43,935 nt of DNA from Chroococcidiopsidaceae cyanobacterium CP_BM_ER_R8_30. GTDB lineage: Bacteria > Cyanobacteriota > Cyanobacteriia > Cyanobacteriales > Chroococcidiopsidaceae. Shown in pieces: positions 32,592 through 41,449 of this stretch. The position numbers were made by a program, and so were the translations under genes. Where the stretch lies: the NCBI GenBank assembly GCA_019244235.1, contig JAFASY010000004.1:1-43935 (forward strand), read 5' to 3'. The notes under the pieces are model-generated. The model saw only the letters and a program-made list of their open reading frames with translations. It was not told the DNA's origin and did not search any database. How positions within the stretch are numbered: the first letter of the stretch is position 1; each line of letters starts with the position of its first letter.

Positions 32592-35375
32592 TTACTCTTT
32601 GCTTTGCGCAGCTAAACCAGGCGGTCCTACAGTCACAATCACTAGATTATTTGGTTGGATCAGCTCTTGATCTGCCTGATTGACCTGGGCAAGGGTGACA
32701 GACTGGATTTGCTCAGGAAATTGCCGCAGTTCATCTATTCCTAGCCCATCGACTTGATTCATCAACGTTATGCTAGCTATATTGTCTGGGCTTGCCAGAG
32801 AAACAATATAATCGCTAACAATTGAGCGTTTAGCTGCCTCCACATCAGCCATAGTCACACCTTGTTGATGGATCTGCTTAAGTAGGGTTATGGTGCTAGA
32901 AATCGCCCGTTGAGCATCTTCTGGAGCTGTCTGCATCTCAATTAGGAATGGACCCGCGTGCCTTCCAGCTTGGAAGGAGCTATAAATACCATAGGTCAAA
33001 CCTAAGCGATCGCGGATTTCAGTTCCTAGCTGACTAGCCAACGTATTGCCACCCACAATCTGATTCAGCACCTCTGCTGCATAATACCGTGGGTCATTGC
33101 GGCCGATTCCCCTGTAGCCCATAAAAGTGACAGCCTCAGTTTTACCAGGGAGGACAGGTTGGAGGTGAACAGTTTTCGCAGGCAGTGGCACAGGCGGATA
33201 ATTCAGTTGCGGAGATTGACTTGCCACTTGCCACTTACCTAGTTGCTGCTCAAGTAGCGATTGAACTTGGTTAGGCTCAAAATCTCCCAGGAGAGTCAGC
33301 ACTGTGTTTTCTGGTTGATAATGCTTTTGGTAAAACTGCACTAAATCGGCACGGCTAATATTCTTCAAGCTAGCTGCTGTCGGGAAGCTGTGGAATGGAT
33401 GAGTATCTGGATAAATTGCCTGTTGAAATGTTCGCTGTGCTAAAACCTTGGGGTTATCCAATTGCACCTGCAAAGCAGTCAGGGCACGTTGCTGACTGAG
33501 TTCAAACTCATTATTTGGAAACGTTGCATTTTGCAGCACATTATCCAGGACTTGCACAAGGACAGGTAGATCTGTTGCCAAGGCATAGCCAGCTATAGTT
33601 ACCCCCTCGCGACCAGCACTGAAGCCTAGATCTGCACCTCGGTTTGCTAGAGTTTGAGCAATAGCTAAGGCATCTTTGGTTTTAGTTCCATTCATTAGGT
33701 TTTCTGCCGTCAGACTGGCAAGCCCAGCCTTGGCATCAGAGTCAAACGCAGTTCCAGCCTGGACATAACCAGCAAGCGTTACAGTGGGGTTACTGTGGTC
33801 TGGTAACAGCAGAACTTTTAGACCATTTGCCAAACTAAACTGCTTTGGTAGCTCTTGGAAGCTAGTAGTCACTGTTTCCGGTCCTACAGGCGGGAGGTAC
33901 TTTGCTACCTCCGCTGGACTGACTGGTGGACCCAGATTGAAGTGTTCAACGGTTTGCGTCGCGCCTGCTGCCCCAGTTGGTTTACCTGCGACTTCAGTTG
34001 GCTCAAATAAGCCGACTGTACGTGAGGCAGGTGATAAATATTTCTTTGCCACTCTCTGCACTTCAGCAGCAGTCACTCGATTGACTACTGCCAGATATCG
34101 GTCTGTGTAACGATAGTCCCCGGCGACTGTTTGGTCATTAGCAAGCCGCGTTGCCTGACTCGTTACATCCCGATCTTGCAAAATTAAACCACTGCGCAAT
34201 TGTGTCTTGGCTCGGTTTAGCTCGGCTGTTGTTACACCTTTACTCTGTAGCCCTGCAACCGTTTGATTTAGTACTTGCTCAATTTCTGCCAAACTTTTAC
34301 CGGGTGCGGCAACTGCTGTCAGTTCATACCAACCGCCAGCAATCAAGTTCTGTGTTCCTCCCCCAAAGTCACCGGCTAACCCTGATTGCACCAGAGATTG
34401 ATAGAGTCGAGAACTTCTCCCTCCTGTGAGGATGTAGTCCATCACGTCTAGTATTGGTACATCTGGATTGTTGACAGACGGCAGTGGATAAACTTCCTGT
34501 AGCAATGGCGCACTTCCTGGCTGTCGCAATACAATTGGTGACTTAGCAGCAGGTGATGCAGGTATCGTCTGCTGATTATGAGAAGGTGGCGTAATTGCTG
34601 TTCCCCGATTAGGGACCTTACCAAAAATCTCTTTAACTGCGGCTATGGTTGGCTCTGTCTGAAAATCCCCCACAATCGCTAAAGTCGCATTGTCGGGGCT
34701 ATAGTAGGTTTCATAATATTTTTGGACTTCAGCAGGCGTAAACTTCTCTACATCCGACTTAGTGCCGCCCACTGGCAGACCATAAGGTTGGTTTGGGAAT
34801 GCAGCCCGCATCACTGCGCGGTCTAACCGATAGCTAGGGTTATTCTCATACCCTTGTAACTCAGAAATCACGACCCGCTTTTCGCTTGCGAGTTGACTTG
34901 GTCCTAAAAGAGAGTTGTGCATCCGGTCAGCTTCTAGTGTTAGCACCGCCTGTAGCTTGTTGCGTTCTACAGTATCAAAGTAAGCAGTTTCGTCATAGCT
35001 AGTGAAGGCATTAGAATCACTACCTAGGGCGTTAAACAGGCGACCAAACTGAATTGGGCGGTCTGTTGTGCCTTTAAACATCAAGTGTTCTAGCTGGTGA
35101 GCAATACCATTTAAGCCTGGAGCTTCATTACGCGATCCCACCCGATACCACACCTGCACGCTCACAACTGGGGCAGTATGTACTTCCTTTGTCAAGACAG
35201 TCAAACCATTTTCCAGCACAGTTTTGCGAACGCCCTCAGTGACAGATAGCGTTGGGGTAATTGCTGGTGAGGGAGTAGCGGTCATTTTGCCATTGAACAA
35301 CAGTACCGCACTCAAGCAAATGCCAAACAGTAGAAGCAGAAAACGATAGCGACGCAGCGAGGAAAACACAGACAT
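32592..35375 (-). CDS. double-domain M16 zinc metallopeptidase with N-terminal membrane anchor
   Basis: A 927-residue pitrilysin-family protein made of two M16 units. A basic start and the hydrophobic segment RFLLLLFGICLSAVLLF (11-27) act as signal or anchor, so the enzyme is periplasmic or membrane-attached. The first unit is active-type: the inverted zinc motif H93-Q-L-E-H97 with the third ligand probably E172 in VISELQ. The second unit (from about residue 500, LANGLKVLLLPDHSNPTV) lacks an HxxEH motif and should form the inactive half of the clamshell. Both halves on one chain is common in cyanobacteria. Start at the ATG at 35375. Confidence 0.9.
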   Translation of the reverse strand: MSVFSSLRRYRFLLLLFGICLSAVLLFNGKMTATPSPAITPTLSVTEGVRKTVLENGLTVLTKEVHTAPVVSVQVWYRVGSRNEAPGLNGIAHQLEHLMFKGTTDRPIQFGRLFNALGSDSNAFTSYDETAYFDTVERNKLQAVLTLEADRMHNSLLGPSQLASEKRVVISELQGYENNPSYRLDRAVMRAAFPNQPYGLPVGGTKSDVEKFTPAEVQKYYETYYSPDNATLAIVGDFQTEPTIAAVKEIFGKVPNRGTAITPPSHNQQTIPASPAAKSPIVLRQPGSAPLLQEVYPLPSVNNPDVPILDVMDYILTGGRSSRLYQSLVQSGLAGDFGGGTQNLIAGGWYELTAVAAPGKSLAEIEQVLNQTVAGLQSKGVTTAELNRAKTQLRSGLILQDRDVTSQATRLANDQTVAGDYRYTDRYLAVVNRVTAAEVQRVAKKYLSPASRTVGLFEPTEVAGKPTGAAGATQTVEHFNLGPPVSPAEVAKYLPPVGPETVTTSFQELPKQFSLANGLKVLLLPDHSNPTVTLAGYVQAGTAFDSDAKAGLASLTAENLMNGTKTKDALAIAQTLANRGADLGFSAGREGVTIAGYALATDLPVLVQVLDNVLQNATFPNNEFELSQQRALTALQVQLDNPKVLAQRTFQQAIYPDTHPFHSFPTAASLKNISRADLVQFYQKHYQPENTVLTLLGDFEPNQVQSLLEQQLGKWQVASQSPQLNYPPVPLPAKTVHLQPVLPGKTEAVTFMGYRGIGRNDPRYYAAEVLNQIVGGNTLASQLGTEIRDRLGLTYGIYSSFQAGRHAGPFLIEMQTAPEDAQRAISSTITLLKQIHQQGVTMADVEAAKRSIVSDYIVSLASPDNIASITLMNQVDGLGIDELRQFPEQIQSVTLAQVNQADQELIQPNNLVIVTVGPPGLAAQSKE

Positions 35376-35389
35376 GAATTTTGCTAAAA

Positions 35390-35442
35390 CCAGTGGAACT
35401 GACTATCAAGATTTTACCAGCGGAACTGATACCAAAATTTTA
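35390..35442. repeat. imperfect 26-27-bp direct repeat upstream of the M16 gene
   Basis: Two adjacent units share CCAG(T/C)GGAACTGA and end in an A/T-rich ATTTTA (35390-35416 and 35417-35442). The pair lies 15-67 bp before the M16 start codon and could be a duplicated binding site or a chance local duplication. Confidence 0.5.
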
Positions 35443-35469
35443 AACGCAGCGTTCTTACCCGATTGAGGG

Positions 35470-35898
35470 CTACAAAACCCGAATAAACTCTAGCGGTAGA
35501 CCATCAGCATCAGCGATGAAAGCTACCTCATAGACGCGATCGCCAATTTGTTGTTGCGTTGGCTCCAAGAGCACCTTCAATGGATGGAGTTCTGGTTGAG
35601 CCACAGACACCTTGACAAAGTGCTCCTGCAATGCGGTCAACCAGCTGGGTAAATCTATTGCTTGAGCGGTAATGTCAAATGACAAATGGTAGTAGCCAAC
35701 ATAATGCTCATCCCCAAAAGCATCGGGGGCAGGGTGCGGTTGAGGAATTTGGAGTAATTCAATTCGTCCACCTAGTCCTTCCATCCAGCAAGCTAAGGTG
35801 TAGCCAGTGGTAAAGCGTTCGCATACCTGAAATCCTAGCTGTTCATAAAACGCGATCGAGCGATGAATATCCGCAGTCCGGATTGAGGCGTGATGCAT
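35470..35898 (-). CDS. VOC (glyoxalase-like) superfamily protein
   Basis: 142 residues. The VOC pattern is plain: MHHASIRTADIHRSIAFYEQ with an N-terminal metal-ligand type His, then GLGGRIELLQ, a second unit opening with YYHLSFDI, and the closing DADGLPLEFIRVL with the terminal Glu. These features resemble glyoxalase I more than the VOC protein at 17285, but the catalytic role is not decided by sequence. The start is the ATG at 35898. It lies 10 bp after the next upstream gene on the same strand, so the two are probably one transcript. The M16 gene follows after about 95 bp. Confidence 0.82.
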   Translation of the reverse strand: MHHASIRTADIHRSIAFYEQLGFQVCERFTTGYTLACWMEGLGGRIELLQIPQPHPAPDAFGDEHYVGYYHLSFDITAQAIDLPSWLTALQEHFVKVSVAQPELHPLKVLLEPTQQQIGDRVYEVAFIADADGLPLEFIRVL

Positions 35899-35908
35899 CT
35901 ACCTATAC

Positions 35909-36418
35909 CTACTCAAACAACCGAAAATAGGGGTACCGGACTGGAACACCAGGCTCTTTTTCCAGGTCAAAATTGATCACTTCCCAGCATGGTTCCTCTG
36001 GGGACTCAGGGCTAAATTCTACTGGTAAACCGTACAGTCGCGGTCGAGTAGGCTCTGACTGACCGCGCCACGGCGCACTGCGCTCTAGGTAACCACTAAT
36101 CAATTCCTGATAGCGACGGGCGATAATCACGCGAGTGGCTCGATAACCTTGAGTATAGAGTCGGTCTAGCGCTTCATGAATTTCAAATCGAATTCCATCT
36201 GGATGGGTATGTTGCCGATACCATTGATTGTTCCAGCGTCGCCAGTGGCGTCCTGACTGGAGGTGCAGCAGTTCTTCAGTTTTGGGATCGGCTTCGAAGG
36301 CACCATGACGCGGACACAAATAAGTATCTGTCAATGTCAGTGCCGGAATAGTTTGGCGACAGTGAGGGCACTGAATTTCTGGGCCAAAAATTGGGTACTG
36401 CAAGCCTGGATTCATCAT
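35909..36418 (-). CDS. TIGR02652-like conserved cyanobacterial protein with a Cys/His cluster
   Basis: 169 residues from the ATG at 36418 (MMNPGLQYPIFGPEIQCP); the frame opens 12 codons earlier at 36454. Near the N-terminus are CPHC and, after about 15 residues, CPRHGAF, a zinc-ribbon-like arrangement. Then comes a Trp/Arg-rich stretch HWRRWNNQWYRQHTHPDG and a conserved C-terminus PYFRLFE. From memory the pattern matches the TIGR02652 family of cyanobacteria, whose function is unknown. A zinc-dependent nucleic-acid or protein interaction is a guess. It is co-directional with the VOC and M16 genes. Confidence 0.7.
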   Translation of the reverse strand: MMNPGLQYPIFGPEIQCPHCRQTIPALTLTDTYLCPRHGAFEADPKTEELLHLQSGRHWRRWNNQWYRQHTHPDGIRFEIHEALDRLYTQGYRATRVIIARRYQELISGYLERSAPWRGQSEPTRPRLYGLPVEFSPESPEEPCWEVINFDLEKEPGVPVRYPYFRLFE

Positions 36419-36725
36419 GAAGGGCGGACGACCATATTTTCTGAGCACCAGCACCAGTTGTTCTTTGACACTCCTGCATTGAAACAGCTGAGGATTTTTA
36501 GAACCACAGGCTACCTCAAAATCAGGTTTGCTGAGAGTGATATCCTGGTTTTGCAGTCTCGTGCCGACCTTTAGAGCAAGTCAATCAAGGGTTCGGAGAT
36601 GGCTTTGGCGACTCAAGAGCGCAAGCTCAATATAGTTGCCGAAAACAACTCCTAAGCTTACGTTGAGCAAGCTGAAGGTTTGGCGTTTCGACCGCATTCC
36701 TGGCTATCCTATCCAATATACTATC
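36419..36725. other. intergenic region without a recognised gene
   Basis: About 305 bp between divergent genes. The plus frame that runs antisense to the TIGR02652-like gene stays open to about 36574, and an 18-codon ATG frame lies at 36600-36656. Neither has a ribosome binding site or recognisable product. Start-site uncertainty of both neighbours may shorten this gap. Confidence 0.4.
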
Positions 36726-37259
36726 GTGTCTAACACATCCTACTGGCCTCTACCCGACCTTTCTCTTGCCGCCTTTGTCGCGGAGAACGCAGTTGTCATT
36801 GGCTGGGTCAAGCTTGCTGCTGGAGCTAGCGTCTGGTATGGGGCAGTTTTGCGCGGTGACGTAGAGCGAATTGAAATTGGAGAATGCACAAATATTCAGG
36901 ATGGAGCAATTCTTCACGGCGATCCCGGTCAACCAACAATTCTGGCAGACTATGTAACAGTAGGTCATCGTGCTGTAGTGCATTCGGCCCAGATAGAACG
37001 GGGCAGCTTGGTTGGGATCGGCGCGGTGGTGCTAGACGGAGTCCGGGTGGGAGCTAGCAGCATTATTGGTGCTGGGGCAGTAGTCAATAAAGATGTGCCA
37101 CCGCGATCACTAGTGGTAGGAGTGCCTGCTAAGCGGCTGCGCGAGGTTTCAGATATAGAAGCAGCAAACTTACTCGAACATGCGCGTCATTACGAGAAGT
37201 TAGCTTTGGTTCACGCCGGAAAGGGCACAGACTTAGGATTTTCTGTCGGTAGTTCCTAA
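36726..37259 (+). CDS. gamma-class carbonic anhydrase-like protein (left-handed beta-helix)
   Basis: 177 residues from a GTG at 36726 (VSNTSYWPLPDLSLAAFV), where family similarity begins; a TTG at 36636 would add 30 residues. Hexapeptide repeats of a left-handed beta-helix run from about residue 20 to 140. The three zinc-ligand histidines are present: H64 in ILHGD, then H81 and H86 in GHRAVVH. Gamma-class proteins include active carbonic anhydrases and inactive acyl-carrier or scaffold relatives. It lacks the RuBisCO-like repeats of CcmM, so it is not that carboxysome protein. The 3' end overlaps convergent cimA by 4 bp. Confidence 0.85.
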   Translation: MSNTSYWPLPDLSLAAFVAENAVVIGWVKLAAGASVWYGAVLRGDVERIEIGECTNIQDGAILHGDPGQPTILADYVTVGHRAVVHSAQIERGSLVGIGAVVLDGVRVGASSIIGAGAVVNKDVPPRSLVVGVPAKRLREVSDIEAANLLEHARHYEKLALVHAGKGTDLGFSVGSS

Positions 37260-38923
37260 GTTGCCGCTTCAGCAAGTTCTCCCCCCGTGGAAGGTTCGCT
37301 TTCTTCTCCATCCGCATTGGGTAGAGTTTGTTCTCGTACTTTCAACAAGCCGTACTCTAATCCCTCCACCACTGCTTGGTATGAAGCTGCCAAAATATTA
37401 GTGGACACGCCTACAGTCGTCCAACGTTGATGACCATTTCTTGATTCCACCAAAACACGGGTTTTAGCTGCCGTTCCACTGTGTCCATCTAGAATCCGTA
37501 CTTTGTAATCTGCCAGTTCAAAGCTAGCAATCTCCGGGTAAAAGTTGACGAGAGCTTTACGCAGTGCCGTATCTAGCGCTGCCACCGGACCATTTCCTTC
37601 AGCAGCTTCCAGAATGTCTTGCCCATTAACAGCAACCTTAACTGTAGCCAGGGCATTGCTCTTGCAGCTTTCTACCTCTGCTGCCAAGTCGCAGTGAACT
37701 TGAAAGCCCTTGATCTCGAACAACTGTTGCCGTCTTCCTAGCCCTTCACGCAGCAATAAATCAAAACTGGCTTCAGCTGCCTCAAACTGATACCCTTCAC
37801 TTTCGAGATCCTTGAGGCGTTGTAAGATTTGGCGAGCAGCTGGGTTATGTTTATCTAATTCAATGCCAAAGGTACGAGCTTTTGCCAAAACATTGCTAAG
37901 TCCAGCTTGCTCGGAGATAACAATTCGGCGGTTGTTACCAACATGACTTGGCTCAATGTGTTCGTAAGTTAAAGGGTTACGCTCAACAGCTGACACATGA
38001 ATGCCGCCTTTGTGGGCAAAGGCAGAGCGCCCGACAAAAGCAGCATGTTCATCGGGTGCAAGATTTACCACTTCACTGATGAAGCGACTTGCTTGTGTGA
38101 GTTGAGCTAGCTGATTATCCTGGAGGCAATTGTAGCCTAACTTAAGTTGCAGGTTAGGAATCAAAGAGCAGAGGTTGGCATTACCACAGCGTTCGCCATA
38201 ACCATTGATTGTGCCTTGAACCATCCTGGCACCTTCCATCACGCCAGCCAAGGCATTTGCCACTGCTGTATCTGCATCATTATGAGTATGAATACCTAGT
38301 TGAGTTTGAGGTGGGACTGTTTTAACAATGTCTCGAACAACACCACTAATTTCATGAGGTAGAGTGCCGCCGTTAGTGTCGCACAGCACCAGCCATTCTG
38401 CCCCGGCAGTGATCGCTGCCTCTAAGGTTTGAATAGCATAATCTGGATTGCGCTTATAGCCATCAAACCAGTGTTCTGCGTCATAGATCACATGCCGTCC
38501 GGCAAAACGCAGGAACTCAATCGTGTCCTGGATCATCGCTAGGTTTTCTGTCAGAGAACACTTCAACCCTTCAGTCACATGAAGGTCCCAAGACTTACCA
38601 AAAATCGTTACCCAACGAGTCCCGGCAGCGAGAATTGCTTGCAGCATTGGGTCTGTTGCTGCTGTAATACCAGGACGACGGGTGGAGCAGAAGGCTACCA
38701 CTTCTGCTTGAGTCAACGGTTCTTCTCGTAGTTGCCAGAAAAATTGTACGTCCTTAGGATTCGCCCCAGGCCATCCTCCCTCAATAAAAGGAATACCAAG
38801 TTGGTCTAGCCTCCGCGCAATTCGCAGTTTATCTTCAATTGACACGGATAGCCCTTCTCGTTGGGTGCCATCCCGGAGGGTAGTGTCATATATCCATATT
38901 TGATTTGAGGAAGCTGCAGTCAT
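37256..38923 (-). CDS. cimA: (R)-citramalate synthase CimA
   Basis: A 555-residue member of the isopropylmalate/homocitrate synthase family that condenses pyruvate and acetyl-CoA to citramalate, the start of the threonine-independent isoleucine pathway. The TIM-barrel active site begins YDTTLRDGTQREG (12-24). Metal-binding H212 and H214 lie in GIHTHNDADTAVAN. GYGERCGNANL and HKGGIHVSAVERNP are also present; the latter distinguishes CimA and its relatives from LeuA. The C-terminal allosteric LeuA-type domain (ILDGHSGTAAKTRVLVES) suggests feedback by isoleucine. Start at the ATG at 38923. Confidence 0.92.
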   Translation of the reverse strand: MTAASSNQIWIYDTTLRDGTQREGLSVSIEDKLRIARRLDQLGIPFIEGGWPGANPKDVQFFWQLREEPLTQAEVVAFCSTRRPGITAATDPMLQAILAAGTRWVTIFGKSWDLHVTEGLKCSLTENLAMIQDTIEFLRFAGRHVIYDAEHWFDGYKRNPDYAIQTLEAAITAGAEWLVLCDTNGGTLPHEISGVVRDIVKTVPPQTQLGIHTHNDADTAVANALAGVMEGARMVQGTINGYGERCGNANLCSLIPNLQLKLGYNCLQDNQLAQLTQASRFISEVVNLAPDEHAAFVGRSAFAHKGGIHVSAVERNPLTYEHIEPSHVGNNRRIVISEQAGLSNVLAKARTFGIELDKHNPAARQILQRLKDLESEGYQFEAAEASFDLLLREGLGRRQQLFEIKGFQVHCDLAAEVESCKSNALATVKVAVNGQDILEAAEGNGPVAALDTALRKALVNFYPEIASFELADYKVRILDGHSGTAAKTRVLVESRNGHQRWTTVGVSTNILAASYQAVVEGLEYGLLKVREQTLPNADGEESEPSTGGELAEAAT

Positions 38924-39192
38924 GAAACAAGATTGAGGAAGGCCAAGAAGCCAAAGACAACGTTTAAGGTACTGACAAAAATCTGTGCCCTAGCGTTTAT
39001 CATAAGGGATTTAGACAAAATTAACTTAAATTACTGATTTTCTACGACTTCGCAGTATACAAATTTGGGATTTTAGACCCTCTATAGCTCGGCTTTAATC
39101 AAGAATATTAAGTGTCTTTACGAATAGCTGTCTACATCTCGGCTATAGTATATTTCTCCCAACGTTTTTTTAGTAAATTCTTATATAAGTTT

Positions 39193-39972
39193 ATGGACTT
39201 GAAGACATTTATTGTTACAGCAACTGCGCTAGCGACACAATTTGGACTGAAGCTTTTAGGAGCAATTGCTTTCTGGGTAGTAGGGCAATGGTTGATTAAT
39301 TTTGCTGTTCGCTTGGTTAGAAGCCGTCTCAAAAGCAAAGTTATCGAGCCCAGCCTACTGCAGTACCTGACTTCTGCGCTTTCAGTTACACTCACTATCA
39401 TTCTGATAGTCGCTATCCTAGGTTTCTTTGGCATTTCAACCACCTCCTTTGCTGCCCTATTAGCTGGAGCGGGAGTTGCAATTGGAGCAGCTTGGGGCGG
39501 TTTACTAGCTAATTTTGCAGCCGGGGTATTCTTAATGATTTTCCGTCCGTTTAAGATTGGAGACTTTGTTACTGCTGGAGAAGTAACAGGAACAGTGCAA
39601 GAAATTGGTCTATTTGCGACTACTATCAACACTCCTGAAAATGTATTAACGATAGTAGGTAATCATAAAATCTCTGCTGGGAATATCCAAAACTTCTCAG
39701 CTAATCCCTATCGACGGGTAGATCTGGTGGCGCATCTTGATCATAGTATCAGTTATAACAGTGCCATCAGGCTACTCAAGGAAAAGCTGTGTCAAATTCC
39801 CAATGTCCTGACCAACCCTACACCTGATGTAGAGATTCTAGAATTAAGCCCGACTGGTCCTGTGTTGGCAGTGCGACCATATTGCAGCAATGAACACTAC
39901 TGGCAGGTCTACTTTGACACGAATAGAATGATTCTAGAGATGTTTGGGGAAGTTGGTGATCCTGCTCCCTAG
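39193..39972 (+). CDS. small-conductance mechanosensitive channel, MscS family
   Basis: 259 residues from the ATG at 39193 (MDLKTFIVTATALATQFG); a GTG at 39112 would add 27. It has three transmembrane segments: about 15-37, 55-80, and the pore-lining TM3 in AALLAGAGVAIGAAWGGLLANFAAG, with its Gly/Ala packing. The beta domain begins FRPFKIGDFVTAGEVTGTVQEIGL. It is the minimal E. coli MscS-type layout without extra sensory domains. It opens on membrane tension during hypo-osmotic shock. The glycosyltransferase gene begins 28 bp after its stop, so the two may share a transcript without a functional link. Confidence 0.9.
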   Translation: MDLKTFIVTATALATQFGLKLLGAIAFWVVGQWLINFAVRLVRSRLKSKVIEPSLLQYLTSALSVTLTIILIVAILGFFGISTTSFAALLAGAGVAIGAAWGGLLANFAAGVFLMIFRPFKIGDFVTAGEVTGTVQEIGLFATTINTPENVLTIVGNHKISAGNIQNFSANPYRRVDLVAHLDHSISYNSAIRLLKEKLCQIPNVLTNPTPDVEILELSPTGPVLAVRPYCSNEHYWQVYFDTNRMILEMFGEVGDPAP

Positions 39973-40000
39973 CAGCATTAAGTCATTTGGCACTTTGGTG

Positions 40001-41026
40001 ATGGCTCTTGCAGACCTATCGATTAATCGAATTGCTATTGTACGAGCGCTGCCAGGACTGGGTGACTTACTCTGTGCTGTCCCAGCCTGGCGATCGCTAC
40101 GAGCAGCATTTCCCAAGACGCAAATCACGCTGATTGGTCTACCTTGGACACAGAGTGTTGTAGAACGCTTTAGTCCGTATCTCAATCGCTTTCTGGAATT
40201 TCCTGGCTATCCAGGGATTCCTGAAGTAGCACCGCCTATCAGACAACTACCAGTTTACTTGGCTAATTTTCAGAAAGAAGACTTTGACTTAGCACTGCAG
40301 ATGCATGGTAGCGGCATTGTCAGTAATTCATTCACAGTATTGCTAGGTGCGCGTGTCAATGCTGGGTTTTATTTGCCTGGTCAGTATTGCCCAGATCCAA
40401 AGCGCTTCCTACCTTACCCAGCCAACGAACCTGAAGTATGGCGTCACCTGCATTTAATGAAGTTCTTAGGAATACCGCTTCAGGGGACAGAACTTGAATT
40501 TCCTTTACGGGAAGAAGACTTTTGGGCACTGCACAATATTGATGTAGTACGAAACCTGCAAGATAGTGAGTATGTTTGCGTTCACCCTGGGGCAAGTACG
40601 AGCGATCGTCGCTGGTTGCCAGAAAAGTTTGCTGTCGTAGCTGATGCTCTAGCTAGGCATGGTTTTCAGGTGATTCTAACTGGTACGGCGGCGGAAGCTG
40701 ACTTAACGCAGGCAGTACAAGAGCTGATGCAAACAAAGCCTATCGATTTAGCCGGACGAACTAGTCTAGGTGTGATCGCAGCTCTACTCAGTCAGGCTCG
40801 GCTACTCGTTTGTAACGATACTGGGATTTCTCATTTAGCAGCAGCACTAAAGGTCAAGAGCGTTGTTATCTTTACTGCGTCAGATCCCAACCGTTGGGCA
40901 CCTCTAGATACCGAACGGCACCGCGTTATTAGGGCGAGGAGGGAAGATGACCTTTCCATAAATGCTGTGCTGAATGAAGTGGAGGATCTGCTCTTAAAGG
41001 AAGTTTCTCATGTTAGACCAGGTTGA
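40001..41026 (+). CDS. family 9 glycosyltransferase (heptosyltransferase-like)
   Basis: 341 residues from the ATG at 40001 (MALADLSINRIAIVRALPGL); the frame opens at 39944 inside mscS. GT9 landmarks: the N-terminal RALPGLGDLLCAVPAWRSL, HPGASTSDRRWLPEKFAVVA in the C-terminal domain (sugar-nucleotide phosphate contact), and LLSQARLLVCNDTGISHLAAAL, with the conserved D-T-G-x-x-H. It probably transfers a sugar to lipopolysaccharide or another cell-surface glycan. It overlaps a second, truncated GT9-like frame by 17 bp, which begins with a good AAGGA ribosome site. Confidence 0.88.
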   Translation: MALADLSINRIAIVRALPGLGDLLCAVPAWRSLRAAFPKTQITLIGLPWTQSVVERFSPYLNRFLEFPGYPGIPEVAPPIRQLPVYLANFQKEDFDLALQMHGSGIVSNSFTVLLGARVNAGFYLPGQYCPDPKRFLPYPANEPEVWRHLHLMKFLGIPLQGTELEFPLREEDFWALHNIDVVRNLQDSEYVCVHPGASTSDRRWLPEKFAVVADALARHGFQVILTGTAAEADLTQAVQELMQTKPIDLAGRTSLGVIAALLSQARLLVCNDTGISHLAAALKVKSVVIFTASDPNRWAPLDTERHRVIRARREDDLSINAVLNEVEDLLLKEVSHVRPG

Positions 41027-41429
41027 CCCTCACCTATGGCAACATGTCTGTAAGGTGATCGCCATTCGCTTAGGCAGCCTTGAGGAAGTGACAGCAATTG
41101 CTCCAGCACTGCAAAAGCTACGTCAGTTACTACCGTATGCAGTCATTACTCTAATGACGAGTCAAGACAGTAGTCAGTTAGCTGAGCAACTGCCTTGGAT
41201 AAATGGCTTTTTGGTGTATGAAGAAACTCTTTTCACCACAAACGGCGAACGCGAACTGACTCTGATTGAAATGTTGTCGCATCAAGCCTTCGATGCAGCA
41301 GTCATCTTCACCAACGAGCAAGAATCACCCTATCCTCTAGCTTACATCTGCTACTTAGCAGGAATTCCTATCCGTATAGGGCAGTCACGAGAATTCGGCG
41401 GTGGAGTTCTTTCCCAATGGATCAGGTGA
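41010..41429 (+). pseudogene. truncated family 9 glycosyltransferase, N-terminal half only
   Basis: 139 residues resembling the first domain of a GT9 enzyme: VIAIRLGSLEEVTAIAPALQ, ITLMTSQDSSQLAEQLPWI, FDAAVIFTNEQESPYPLAYI, and IPIRIGQSREFGGG. It then ends at a TGA after LSQWIR, where homologues I recall continue for about 200 residues with the nucleotide-sugar domain. The pentapeptide gene starts 20 bp later, so the missing half is deleted, not frameshifted. AAGGA stands 8 nt before the ATG, so the fragment is probably still translated with the upstream gene. It could be a relic or a free-standing acceptor-binding domain. Confidence 0.6.
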
Positions 41430-41449
41430 AAAATTATTTCTATTAGATC

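Noticed and set aside
39132-39632. 166-codon open frame antisense to mscS
   Set aside because: A shadow of the real gene: MscS features are unmistakable on the plus strand, and the antisense product is low-complexity Ala/Thr/Ile.
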